NCBI GenBank assembly: GCA_949298535.1
Contig: CASFXA010000010.1
Span: forward strand, 1-33,547
Source: an uncultured Oscillospiraceae bacterium
GTDB taxonomy: Bacteria > Bacillota > Clostridia > Oscillospirales > Ruminococcaceae
Length of the DNA: 33,547 nucleotides
Direction: 5' to 3'
Under the pieces are notes generated by a model. That model worked only from the letters and a program-made list of their open reading frames with translations, had not been told where the DNA came from and did not search any database. How positions within the stretch are numbered: position 1 is the first letter of the stretch; each line of letters starts with the position of its first letter. The translations under genes and the position numbers were made by a program. This document shows, piece by piece, positions 14,648 through 22,305 of this stretch.

Positions 14648-14833
14648 GTGAATCCATCCATAGGAGTGATCGGCGGGGTGGACGGCCCTACCGCCATCTT
14701 TGTGGCTTTTCGTCCCAACCTGCCGCTGCTGGCAGTAGGAGGACTGTTGGGCCTTGCGGTGATTGTGGGTTTGTTGTGGTACATAAGGAAGAAGAAACAA
14801 CATAAAAGGAGAAACAGCCATGAAACTGATTAA
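14648..14833 (+). CDS. 61-residue membrane protein with OadB-like GGxDGPT motif
   Basis: Starts at GTG 14648 behind AAGGAGGCGG. The product opens with [17 protein letters not shown] (residues 4-20), almost the same as the IGIIGGADGPTAI stretch of the beta subunit of Na+-translocating oxaloacetate/methylmalonyl-CoA decarboxylases, whose Asp is essential for Na+ transport. That Asp is kept here (Asp12). One hydrophobic helix (about 25-46) and a very basic tail ([10 protein letters not shown]) follow. Real OadB has about 430 residues and many helices, so this is not a decarboxylase subunit, although automated annotation may call it one. Its stop overlaps the remA start by 14 bases, implying translational coupling. 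Function unknown. Confidence 0.85.
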   Translation: MNPSIGVIGGVDGPTAIFVAFRPNLPLLAVGGLLGLAVIVGLLWYIRKKKQHKRRNSHETD

Positions 14834-15089
14834 TATCGGCTTTGGCAATATGGTCTCCGCCAACCGGCTGGTGGCCATTGTCAGCCCGGAATCCGCCCCC
14901 ATCAAGCGGATTATCCAGGACGCCAGGGACAACGGCAACCTCATCGACGCCACCTACGGGCGGCGGACCCGGGCGGTGATTATCACCGATTCCGACCATG
15001 TGATCCTGTCGGCGGTGCAGCCGGAGACGGTGGCCAACCGCATCGTGGATTACGAGGACGACGAGGAGGAGCTGGAAAATGAAGAATAA
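14820..15089 (+). CDS. remA: RemA-family regulator (DUF370)
   Basis: 89-residue protein matching Rem[42 protein letters not shown] and [19 protein letters not shown] are the conserved blocks, including the Arg-rich DNA-binding face. Bacillus RemA forms ring-like oligomers that bind DNA and activate matrix and osmoprotection genes. Targets here are unknown. The start lies inside the preceding small gene behind AAAAGGAG (14805-14812). The C-terminus ([12 protein letters not shown]) is acidic, and its end overlaps the gmk start by 11 bases. Confidence 0.95.
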   Translation: MKLINIGFGNMVSANRLVAIVSPESAPIKRIIQDARDNGNLIDATYGRRTRAVIITDSDHVILSAVQPETVANRIVDYEDDEEELENEE

Positions 15090-15693
15090 AAACGGGATGC
15101 TGGTGGTTTTTTCCGGTCCCTCCGGCGCGGGAAAGGGCACCATCCTGGCAGAATACCTTCGCCGGGGCACCGAGGCGGTTTGTTCCGTCTCCGCCACCAC
15201 CCGAAAACCCCGTCCCGGGGAGATCGACGGTGTCCATTATCACTTTGTCACCAAGGAAGCCTTCGAGGAGATGATCCAGAAGGGGGAAGTGATCGAATAC
15301 ACCTGCTATAACGGCAATTACTACGGTTCCCCCGCGGCCCCCATCCGCAAGCTCCTTTCCCAGGGGAAGGATGTCATTCTGGAGATCGAGGTCAAGGGGG
15401 CCAAGCAGGTGCGGGACCGGTTCCCCGGGGCGCTGAGCATCTTTGTGATGCCCCCCTCCTTTGAGGAGCTGAAACGCCGCCTGGTGGGCCGCAACACCGA
15501 AAACAGCGAGGAGATCCGGGGACGGCTGGAAACCGCCCGCCGGGAGGTGGCCATGGCCCTGGATTACGACTATATCGTGGTCAACGACGTGGTCTCCGAC
15601 GCCGCGGACCGGTTGGGTTACATCATCGAATCGGCCCGGTGCAGCAAAAAGTTTAACCGAGAATTTATTGAAGAGGTGCTGGAAAATGCTTAG
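15079..15693 (+). CDS. gmk: guanylate kinase
   Basis: Converts GMP to GDP with ATP in nucleotide metabolism. It has 204 residues, the usual length. The P-loop GPSGAGKG is at residues 13-20, followed by the GMP-binding block [21 protein letters not shown], the [13 protein letters not shown] stretch, the [14 protein letters not shown] motif and the lid region [14 protein letters not shown]. The ATG lies within the 3' end of remA and the stop overlaps rpoZ by 8 bases, so the three genes are translationally coupled. Gene order remA-gmk-rpoZ is conserved across Firmicutes. Confidence 0.97.
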   Translation: MKNKNGMLVVFSGPSGAGKGTILAEYLRRGTEAVCSVSATTRKPRPGEIDGVHYHFVTKEAFEEMIQKGEVIEYTCYNGNYYGSPAAPIRKLLSQGKDVILEIEVKGAKQVRDRFPGALSIFVMPPSFEELKRRLVGRNTENSEEIRGRLETARREVAMALDYDYIVVNDVVSDAADRLGYIIESARCSKKFNREFIEEVLENA

Positions 15694-15979
15694 ACCTGCC
15701 ATGTCCCAGATTCTCAAGCCTGGGGAAAGTTATTATGAATTTGTGGTGGCGGTAGCCCGGAAGGCCCGCCAGATCGCCTCTGAGGCGGAGGAAAACCATG
15801 TGATGCTGGACGAAAAGCCGGTGACCATGGCGGTGAATATGTTCGCCAGCGGCGAGCTGAAGCTGTCCGACAGCCATGTGTCGGTGGAGCCTCAGGAGCC
15901 GGAAGCGGCGGAGGAGCAGCCGGCAGCGGAGGCAGAGCCTCAGCCGGAGGAAGCCCAGACCGCGCCGGAGGAAGAATAA
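15686..15979 (+). CDS. rpoZ: RNA polymerase omega subunit with acidic tail
   Basis: Omega subunit, which helps assemble and stabilise RNA polymerase. ATG 15686 overlaps the gmk stop by 8 bases and gives 98 residues beginning [21 protein letters not shown]. The core motif VAVARKARQI and the block DEKPVTMAVNMFASGELKL match the family. Beyond the usual core (about 65 residues) there is a tail of more than 30 residues made nearly only of Glu, Pro, Ala and Gln. In-frame codons further upstream lie inside gmk and were not used. In Bacillus the next gene would be coaBC; here priA follows. Confidence 0.92.
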   Translation: MLRPAMSQILKPGESYYEFVVAVARKARQIASEAEENHVMLDEKPVTMAVNMFASGELKLSDSHVSVEPQEPEAAEEQPAAEAEPQPEEAQTAPEEE

Positions 15980-16087
15980 GGATTGGTGCGCAGCCGCGGG
16001 AGAACTGCGGCTGCTTTTGCTTTCCCGTCCAGAACCTTTTTGGCGGCGGGACCTTTTTACCCAGGATTTTGGAAGGGAGGCGGCGGC

Positions 16088-18502
16088 ATGACGCAAACGG
16101 CCCGGGTGGCGGTGGAGAAGGCCGCCTACTCCTATGACAAGCTGTACGACTACGCTGTGCCAGCGGGGATGAACGCCCGGCCAGGGATGCGGGCGGTGGT
16201 TTCCTTTGGCCGGAGCGGGGACCGGATGGCGCTGATTGTGGAACTGGGCCAGGCGGAGGACGCCGATGGCCTCAAGCCCCTCAAGGCCCTGTCGGACCGG
16301 GAGCCGGTGCTGGGAGAGGAGCAGCTGGGGCTGCTGAAATGGCTCCGGGAGCAGACCTTCTGCACCTGGTTTGACGCCCTTCGGGTGCTGCTGCCCGCCG
16401 GATACGGCCAGAAGCTGAGGCGGGGCTATCTGCCGGTGGAACCTGCCCCGGCGGAGCCGGAGGAGGAAGAGCGGCAGGTGCTGGCTCTGTTCCGGGGCCG
16501 CCGCACCCCCCTGACGGCGGAGGATCTGCCTGCCGATCAGTTCCCGGAGGGGGAAAAGCTGCTGGAACGAATGACCCAAAAGGGGCTGCTGGCAGCGGAG
16601 GATCTGATCCGCCGCCGGGTCCAGGACCAGACGCTGCTGATGGTGCGGCTGCTGGAGGGTTGGGAGGACAAAAAGCTCACCCCCAAGCAGCAGAAGGCGG
16701 CGGAGCTTCTCTCCCAGGCGGGAGCGGCGTCAGTGCGGGAGATCTGCTACTTTGCCGGTGTCACCAAAGGCGTGGTGGATAAGCTGGCGGAGGCCGGAGC
16801 AGCGGAGTATTTCCAGCAGGAGACCTACCGGGACCCCTACCGCAACGCTGACCGCAAGGGGGACGCCCCCCGGCCCCAACTGTCCCCGGAGCAGGAGCAG
16901 GCAGTGGAGGTCCTCGCCGGGGAGTACCGGAAGGGGACGGGCAGCACCGCTCTTTTATACGGCGTCACCGGCAGCGGCAAAACCCAGGTGTTCCTGCGGA
17001 TGACCGACAGGGTGGTGTCGGAGGGACGGCAGGCCATTGTGCTGGTGCCGGAGATTTCCCTCACCCCCCAGACCATTGAAACCTTCCATGGCTATTTCGG
17101 GTCCCGGGTGGCGGTGCTTCACAGCGGGCTGTCCCTGTCGGAGCGATTGGACGAGTGGAAGCGGATCCGCCGGGGACTGGTGGATGTGGTGGTGGGCACC
17201 CGTTCCGCCGTGTTCGCGCCTCTGGAGCGGCTGGGTCTCATCGTCATCGACGAGGAGCAGGAGCATACCTATAAATCGGAGAGCGCCCCCCGGTTTGATG
17301 CCAGGGAGGCGGCCAGAGCCAGGATCCAGTACCACAAAGGGCTGCTGATTCTGGCCAGCGCAACCCCTTCAGTGGAGAGCTTTTACCGGGCGCAGAAGGG
17401 GGAATATCAGCTGGTGCGCCTTTCCCGCCGGTATGGCGGGGCCCGGCTGCCGGATGTGACCATTCTGGACCTGCGGGGGGAGGAAATGGCGGGGGAGTGC
17501 CTCTCCCAAACCCTCTGCGAGGAAATTTTGCTCAATCTCCAGCGGGGGGAACAGACCATCCTCCTTCTCAACCGCCGGGGCTACAGCGCCCAGGTGAAGT
17601 GCATGAGCTGTCACCAGCCGGCGGAGTGTCCCAACTGCTCCATCCCCCTGAAATACCACGCCGCCAATAACCGCCTGATGTGCCATTACTGCGGCTACAG
17701 CGCCCCTGCCCCCAAAACCTGTCCCCACTGCGGCAGCGAGTATATCCGCTATGCCGGGCTGGGGACCCAGAAGGTGGAGGAGGAGCTGAAAAGCCGCTTC
17801 CCCGACGCCCGGGTGCTGCGGATGGACCTGGACACAACGATGCAGAAATATTCCCACCAGAAGTATCTTGCCGACTTCCGGGAGGGAAACTATGATATGA
17901 TGATCGGTACCCAGATGGTGGCCAAGGGGCTGGATTTCCCCAAGGTGACCCTGGTGGGGGTGCTGGGGGTGGATCAATCCCTCTATGGGGAGGATTTCCG
18001 CAGCTATGAGCGGACCTTCGCCCTGGTGACCCAGGTGGTGGGCCGCAGCGGACGGAACACCCTGCCGGGACGTGCCGTTATCCAGACCTACACCCCGGAA
18101 AATCCGGTGCTCACCACCGCCGCCGCCCAGCGGTACGAGGATTTCTTCCATGAGGAGATTTACAGCCGGAAGCTCCACCTTTATCCTCCCTTCTGCCGCC
18201 TGTACTGCGTCGGCCTGTCCGGCCCCAGCCAGGAGCAGACAGGACGATGGGCCAGAGAGGTGCTGGAGGAACTGACCCGGCTCTTGCGGGAGGAATATCC
18301 CGACCTGCCGGTGCGGCTGCTGGGTTTGTCGGAAGCGGCGGTGTTCAAGGTGGCGGGAAAATACCGCTACAAGATCCTGGTTAAGAGCCGGAACAGCCCC
18401 CGGAGCCGGGCGCTTTTTTCCCGGATTCTGGCCTGGGCGGGGAAAAACGCTCCCAAAGGGGCGTCGGTTTTTGTGGACCCCAGCTACGATTCCTCCTTTT
18501 GA
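16088..18502 (+). CDS. priA: primosomal replication-restart helicase PriA
   Basis: DNA helicase that reloads the replisome at stalled forks, 804 residues. GGGAGGCGG precedes ATG 16088; the frame is open for another 105 bases upstream but without a ribosome site. Order of domains: N-terminal 3'-end-binding domain (DKLYDYAVP, GMRAVVSFG), winged helix, helicase lobe 1 with Walker A GVTGSGKT (292-299) and Walker B VIDEEQEHTYKS, the zinc module with eight cysteines (505, 508, 514, 517, 532, 535, 545, 548), then lobe 2 with GTQMVAKGLDFP and VVGRSGR. The Walker B box reads DEEQ where E. coli and Bacillus have DEEH. coaBC, usually just upstream, is absent. Confidence 0.96.
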   Translation: MTQTARVAVEKAAYSYDKLYDYAVPAGMNARPGMRAVVSFGRSGDRMALIVELGQAEDADGLKPLKALSDREPVLGEEQLGLLKWLREQTFCTWFDALRVLLPAGYGQKLRRGYLPVEPAPAEPEEEERQVLALFRGRRTPLTAEDLPADQFPEGEKLLERMTQKGLLAAEDLIRRRVQDQTLLMVRLLEGWEDKKLTPKQQKAAELLSQAGAASVREICYFAGVTKGVVDKLAEAGAAEYFQQETYRDPYRNADRKGDAPRPQLSPEQEQAVEVLAGEYRKGTGSTALLYGVTGSGKTQVFLRMTDRVVSEGRQAIVLVPEISLTPQTIETFHGYFGSRVAVLHSGLSLSERLDEWKRIRRGLVDVVVGTRSAVFAPLERLGLIVIDEEQEHTYKSESAPRFDAREAARARIQYHKGLLILASATPSVESFYRAQKGEYQLVRLSRRYGGARLPDVTILDLRGEEMAGECLSQTLCEEILLNLQRGEQTILLLNRRGYSAQVKCMSCHQPAECPNCSIPLKYHAANNRLMCHYCGYSAPAPKTCPHCGSEYIRYAGLGTQKVEEELKSRFPDARVLRMDLDTTMQKYSHQKYLADFREGNYDMMIGTQMVAKGLDFPKVTLVGVLGVDQSLYGEDFRSYERTFALVTQVVGRSGRNTLPGRAVIQTYTPENPVLTTAAAQRYEDFFHEEIYSRKLHLYPPFCRLYCVGLSGPSQEQTGRWAREVLEELTRLLREEYPDLPVRLLGLSEAAVFKVAGKYRYKILVKSRNSPRSRALFSRILAWAGKNAPKGASVFVDPSYDSSF

Positions 18503-18637
18503 GAGGAAAAATGTGAGAGCCCTTGATGTTCAGCCTTTCAAACATTCCCAGGCGATTGTTTTTTCTATATTTCCGCAGAACAGAAGACTCCCGGGGAAAA
18601 TCTCCGGGATTGAAAGTAAAAAAGGAGTGAAATACCT

Positions 18638-19120
18638 ATGGCGATTCGTAACATTCGCAAGGAGGGGGACGACATCCTCCGCAAAAAGAGCAAGCCCGTG
18701 GAGAAATTTGACCAGAAGCTGTGGCAGCTGCTGGATGATATGGCCGAGACTATGGCCCAGGCCAACGGCGTGGGTCTGGCGGCGGTACAGGTGGGGATTC
18801 TCCGCCGGGCCTTTATCATCGATGTGGGAGAAGGGATTGTGGAGTTTGTCAATCCCCAGATCGTTTCCAGCTGCGGCAGCCAGACCGGCGAGGAGGGGTG
18901 CCTCTCCTCCCCCGGAGAGTACGGCATCGTCACCCGCCCCAACAAGGTGACCATCCGGGCCCAGGACCGCAACGGCAACTGGTTTGAGGAGACCGGCGAG
19001 GAGCTGTACGCCCGGGCCATGTGCCATGAAAACGATCACCTGGACGGGGTGATCTTCAAGGACCACGCCGAGCGGATGCTCACTGAGGAAGAACTGGAAG
19101 AGATGTACGGCGACGAATAA
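18638..19120 (+). CDS. def: peptide deformylase
   Basis: Removes the formyl group from new N-terminal methionines, 160 residues. All three metal-site motifs are present: GVGLAAVQ from Gly44, EGCLSSPG with ligand Cys88, and HENDHLDG with ligands His130 and His134 and catalytic Glu131. AAAGGAGTG lies a good distance before the ATG. A 135-base gap separates it from priA, and no clear promoter was found there. It is paired with fmt (12 bases between stop and start), the enzyme that adds the formyl group to the initiator tRNA. Confidence 0.97.
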   Translation: MAIRNIRKEGDDILRKKSKPVEKFDQKLWQLLDDMAETMAQANGVGLAAVQVGILRRAFIIDVGEGIVEFVNPQIVSSCGSQTGEEGCLSSPGEYGIVTRPNKVTIRAQDRNGNWFEETGEELYARAMCHENDHLDGVIFKDHAERMLTEEELEEMYGDE

Positions 19121-19132
19121 GGAGGGGCAGCC

Positions 19133-20065
19133 ATGCGCGTGGTATTTATGGGGACGCCGGATTTCGCGGTGCCCTGCCTCCGGCGGCTGCTGGAGGACGG
19201 TCATGAGGTGGCGGGGGTGTTCACCCAGCCGGATAAACCCCGGGGCCGGGGCTACGCCCTCTGTCCCCCTCCGGTGAAGGAACTGGCGCTGGAGAAGGGC
19301 ATCCCCGTCTGGCAGCCCACCAAGCTGCGGGATGGCACGGCCCTGGAAATTCTGCGGCAGCTGGCGCCGGAGCTGATCGTGGTGGTGGCCTATGGCCGCA
19401 TCCTGCCCAGGGATATTCTGGACTGTCCCCCTCTGGGGTGCGTCAACATCCATGGTTCCCTGCTGCCCAAATACCGGGGAGCGGCCCCCATCCAGTGGAC
19501 CGTCCTCAACGGGGACCCCATGGCCGGCGTCACCTCCATGTATATGGCCGAGGGGATGGACACCGGCGATATGATCCTCACCATGGAGACGCCGGTGGGG
19601 GAGAACGAGACCAGCGGGGAGCTGTTTGACCGGCTGATGGAGCTGGGGGCGGAGTGCCTCTCCCGCACCATGAAGCTCTTTGAGGAAGGAAGCGTTCCGC
19701 GCCGTCCCCAGCGGGAAGAGGAGGCCACTCTGGCCCCCATGCTGGACAAAGCCATGGGACAGCTGAAAAATTTTGACCGGGACGCCAGGGACATCCATAA
19801 CCTGATCCGGGGTCTCAATCCCTGGCCTTCGGTGGTCATCCCCGCAGCCAACGGCAAAAACCTCAAGCTGCATCACAGCCTGGTGGTCCCCGGCAGCGGC
19901 AAGCCGGGAGAGATTCTGGACAGCAAGAAGCTGGTGGTTGCCTGCGCAAGGGGCGCCCTGGAGCTGACCCAGGTGCAGCCGGAGGGCAAAGGCCGGATGA
20001 CCGGCGGAGAGTTCATGCGGGGCGCCCGGCTGACCAAGGGGGATCATCTGTTCCGGGAGGAATAA
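19133..20065 (+). CDS. fmt: methionyl-tRNA formyltransferase
   Basis: Formylates initiator Met-tRNA using 10-formyl-tetrahydrofolate, 310 residues. Conserved blocks are MGTPDFAVPCLRRLL at the N-terminus, VVVAYGRILP, the catalytic segment NIHGSLLPKYRGAAPIQW (His and Asn of the active site) and GMDTGDM with the catalytic Asp. The C-terminal OB-fold tRNA-binding domain includes IHNLIRGLNPWPSV and RGARLTKGD. AAGGAGG overlapping the def stop serves as ribosome site, so def and fmt are one unit. A probable terminator follows. Confidence 0.97.
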   Translation: MRVVFMGTPDFAVPCLRRLLEDGHEVAGVFTQPDKPRGRGYALCPPPVKELALEKGIPVWQPTKLRDGTALEILRQLAPELIVVVAYGRILPRDILDCPPLGCVNIHGSLLPKYRGAAPIQWTVLNGDPMAGVTSMYMAEGMDTGDMILTMETPVGENETSGELFDRLMELGAECLSRTMKLFEEGSVPRRPQREEEATLAPMLDKAMGQLKNFDRDARDIHNLIRGLNPWPSVVIPAANGKNLKLHHSLVVPGSGKPGEILDSKKLVVACARGALELTQVQPEGKGRMTGGEFMRGARLTKGDHLFREE

Positions 20066-20092
20066 GGGATATATAGTATGGGCGATAGAAAC

Positions 20093-20142
20093 GGGGCGAA
20101 AGATTGTAGGCCCGGCGCTGCTGGGCCCGCGCCCCCCTTTTT
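20093..20142 (+). terminator. probable terminator after fmt
   Basis: Nested stems GGGGCG (20093-20098) / CGCCCC (20130-20135) and GGCCC (20109-20113) / GGGCC (20123-20127) are followed by TTTTT at 20138-20142. Confidence 0.55.
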
Positions 20143-20197
20143 CTGATCTGAATAAAAATTACCCTGCGCGGATATTCGCAATTCTTTTTCCACTTCT

Positions 20198-20228
20198 TTG
20201 CAGACCATTCACATTTTGATGACATAAT
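20198..20228 (+). promoter_or_regulatory. weak promoter candidate for the yugP-rsmB-rlmN unit
   Basis: The gap turns AT-rich. TTGCAG (20198-20203) and CATAAT (20223-20228) are separated by 19 bases. An alternative is TTGATG (20216-20221) with TAATAT (20237-20242), spacer 15. A promoter is expected after the terminator, but the exact one is not certain. Confidence 0.35.
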
Positions 20229-20297
20229 GGGAACAGTAATATGGAATGATTATCCCCGGCGGATGCGCTCCGCGGGGAAAAAACGAGGAGGATCTTT

Positions 20298-21002
20298 GTG
20301 TTCGGATATTATTACGGCTTTGACTGGAGCTATCTGGTGCTGGTGCTTCCTGCTCTGCTGCTGGCTCTGTGGGCCCAGTCCAAGGTGAAAAGCACCTATG
20401 CCCGCTATTCTCAGGTGCGCAGCTATCGGAACATCACTGGCGCTCAGGCGGCCCGGACCATTCTGGATGCCAACGGCTTGCGGGATGTCCGTATCGAGCA
20501 TATCGCCGGCAATCTCACCGATCATTATGACCCCCGCGCCAGGGTGGTACGGCTGTCGGACAGCGTTTATAACAGCAGTTCCATCGCCGCCGTGGGTGTG
20601 GCGGCCCATGAGGTGGGCCATGCGGTGCAGCACGCCACCAACTACGGCTTTCTCACCCTCCGCAACGCCATTATTCCCATGACCAATCTGGGCTCCACCC
20701 TTTCCATGCCGCTGATTTTGCTGGGGCTGATCTTCAATTCTTCCTCCCTGGCCCTGGCAGGCATCGCCCTGTTTTCCCTGGTGACCCTGTTTCAGCTCAT
20801 TACCCTGCCGGTGGAATTCAACGCCAGCAGCCGGGCCCTCCGCACCCTGGAGAGCTATCATATGCTGGAGGAGGATGAGCTGAAGGGCACCCGAAAGGTT
20901 CTCAGCGCCGCCGCCATGACCTATGTGGCAGCTTTGGCGGTTTCTCTGGCCCAGCTGCTGCGGCTGCTGCTCCTCTTTGGGGGCCGCCGCAGAAACGACT
21001 GA
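20298..21002 (+). CDS. YugP-type membrane zinc metallopeptidase
   Basis: Membrane protease of 234 residues, neutral zinc metallopeptidase family 2. GTG 20298 follows GAGGAGG and gives MFGYYYGFDWSYL, the typical start of this family. A first helix (about 10-26) precedes a soluble segment, then the zinc motif HEVGH (from residue 104) in VAAHEVGHAVQH, with LPVEFNASSRAL as the downstream Glu-containing ligand motif of the family, and two or three more helices. Substrate unknown. The gene is often found beside rsmB in clostridia, as here, where rsmB begins 4 bases after its stop. The C-terminus is basic (GGRRRND). Confidence 0.9.
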   Translation: MFGYYYGFDWSYLVLVLPALLLALWAQSKVKSTYARYSQVRSYRNITGAQAARTILDANGLRDVRIEHIAGNLTDHYDPRARVVRLSDSVYNSSSIAAVGVAAHEVGHAVQHATNYGFLTLRNAIIPMTNLGSTLSMPLILLGLIFNSSSLALAGIALFSLVTLFQLITLPVEFNASSRALRTLESYHMLEEDELKGTRKVLSAAAMTYVAALAVSLAQLLRLLLLFGGRRRND

Positions 21003-21006
21003 GGCC

Positions 21007-22293
21007 ATGGGCAGCGCGCGACTGACCGCCGCCCGGAGCCTGATGGAGGTTTTCGGGTCCGGCGGCTATTCCAACATCGTCTTGGATCATCAGCTGGAGC
21101 AGGAGGATCTGTCCCCTCAGGACAGGTCCTTTTGCGCCGCTTTGTTTTACGGGGTGATTGAACAGGCCCTGGCGCTGGACTATGCCATCGGCAAGTACAG
21201 CTCCACCCCGGTGAAAAAACTTTCCCCCGGGGCGCTGGCCGCCCTTCGGTGCGGTTTTTATCAGCTGCTCCATATGCCGTCGGTACCGCCTTCAGCGGCG
21301 GTGAATGAAACGGTGAAGCTGACCCGCCAGCTGGGGGAACACCGGGCGGCGGGCTTTGTCAACGGCGTCCTCCGGAGCTTTCTCCGGGCCGGAATGGCGG
21401 TGCCGGAGCCCAAGGACAAGCTGACAGCTTTATCGGTGGCCTATTCCATTCCCGCCCCCCTCATCCAGTACTGGCGCAAAAGCTATGGCCAGGAGATGAC
21501 CCTGCGGATTCTGGAGGGAAGCCGGGGCCCTGCCCCCATCTTCGCCCGGGTCAATACCTGCCGCACCACCGCTGAGGAGCTGACGGCGCTGCTGGCCTGC
21601 CAGGGGGTGCAGGCAGAGGCGGCAGGAATAAAGGATGCGCTGCGCTTGACCGCCCCCGGCAGCATCACCCGCCTGCCTGCCTTTCAGGAGGGACTGTTTC
21701 ATGTGCAGGACCTGTCCAGCCAGCTGTGCGCCGCCGCCGTGGACCCAAGGCCCGGGATGCGGGTGCTGGATGTCTGCGCCGCCCCCGGGGGCAAGAGCTT
21801 TACCATGGCCCAGCGGATGGAGAACCGGGGAGAGCTGGTTTGCTGCGATCTCCATCCCCATCGGGTCAGACTGATGGAGGAGGGAGGTGCCCGGCTGGGG
21901 CTGAGCATTTTGCGGCCCATGGTTCGGGACGCCACCCAGTATGATCCGGCAGGAGGCGTTTTTGACCGGGTGCTGTGCGATGTGGTCTGTTCCGGTTACG
22001 GGATCCTCCGGCGCAAGCCGGAAATTCGTTATAAACCCCTGGAAACACTGGACGGAATCTGGTTGGTACAGTATAATATATTAGAAACTTCCGCAAAATA
22101 CTGTAAGGAAGGGGGCAGGCTGGTCTATTCCACCTGCACCCTGAACCCCCGGGAGAACCAGCAGGTGGTGGAGCGGTTTCTGGCGGCCCATGAGGATTTT
22201 CACCTTATGGAGCCCATGACCACCTTGGTGAAGGGGGAGTTGGACTGCGACGGCTTTTTTTACGCCGTCCTGGAGCGGAAAACCACAATGTAA
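21007..22293 (+). CDS. rsmB: 16S rRNA m5C methyltransferase RsmB (motif IV variant)
   Basis: 428 residues with an N-terminal NusB-like helical RNA-binding domain and a C-terminal RCMT methyltransferase domain. Visible are the SAM-binding block VLDVCAAPGGKSFTMA, motif IV with Cys328 in DVVCSGYGILRRKPEI, and the nucleophile Cys377 in YSTCTLNPREN. In most family members motif IV reads DVPCSG; here Val replaces the Pro before the cysteine. ATG 21007 lies 4 bases after the yugP stop and has only a weak ribosome site, implying coupling. An upstream in-frame start would overlap yugP and add unrelated residues. The expected product is m5C967 in 16S rRNA. Confidence 0.92.
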   Translation: MGSARLTAARSLMEVFGSGGYSNIVLDHQLEQEDLSPQDRSFCAALFYGVIEQALALDYAIGKYSSTPVKKLSPGALAALRCGFYQLLHMPSVPPSAAVNETVKLTRQLGEHRAAGFVNGVLRSFLRAGMAVPEPKDKLTALSVAYSIPAPLIQYWRKSYGQEMTLRILEGSRGPAPIFARVNTCRTTAEELTALLACQGVQAEAAGIKDALRLTAPGSITRLPAFQEGLFHVQDLSSQLCAAAVDPRPGMRVLDVCAAPGGKSFTMAQRMENRGELVCCDLHPHRVRLMEEGGARLGLSILRPMVRDATQYDPAGGVFDRVLCDVVCSGYGILRRKPEIRYKPLETLDGIWLVQYNILETSAKYCKEGGRLVYSTCTLNPRENQQVVERFLAAHEDFHLMEPMTTLVKGELDCDGFFYAVLERKTTM

Positions 22294-22305
22294 GGAGCGC
22301 GCCAG

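Noticed and set aside
20923..21006. Upstream extension of rsmB
   Set aside because: It overlaps the yugP C-terminus in another frame and adds 28 Trp/Cys-rich residues foreign to RsmB; ATG 21007 gives the usual length.
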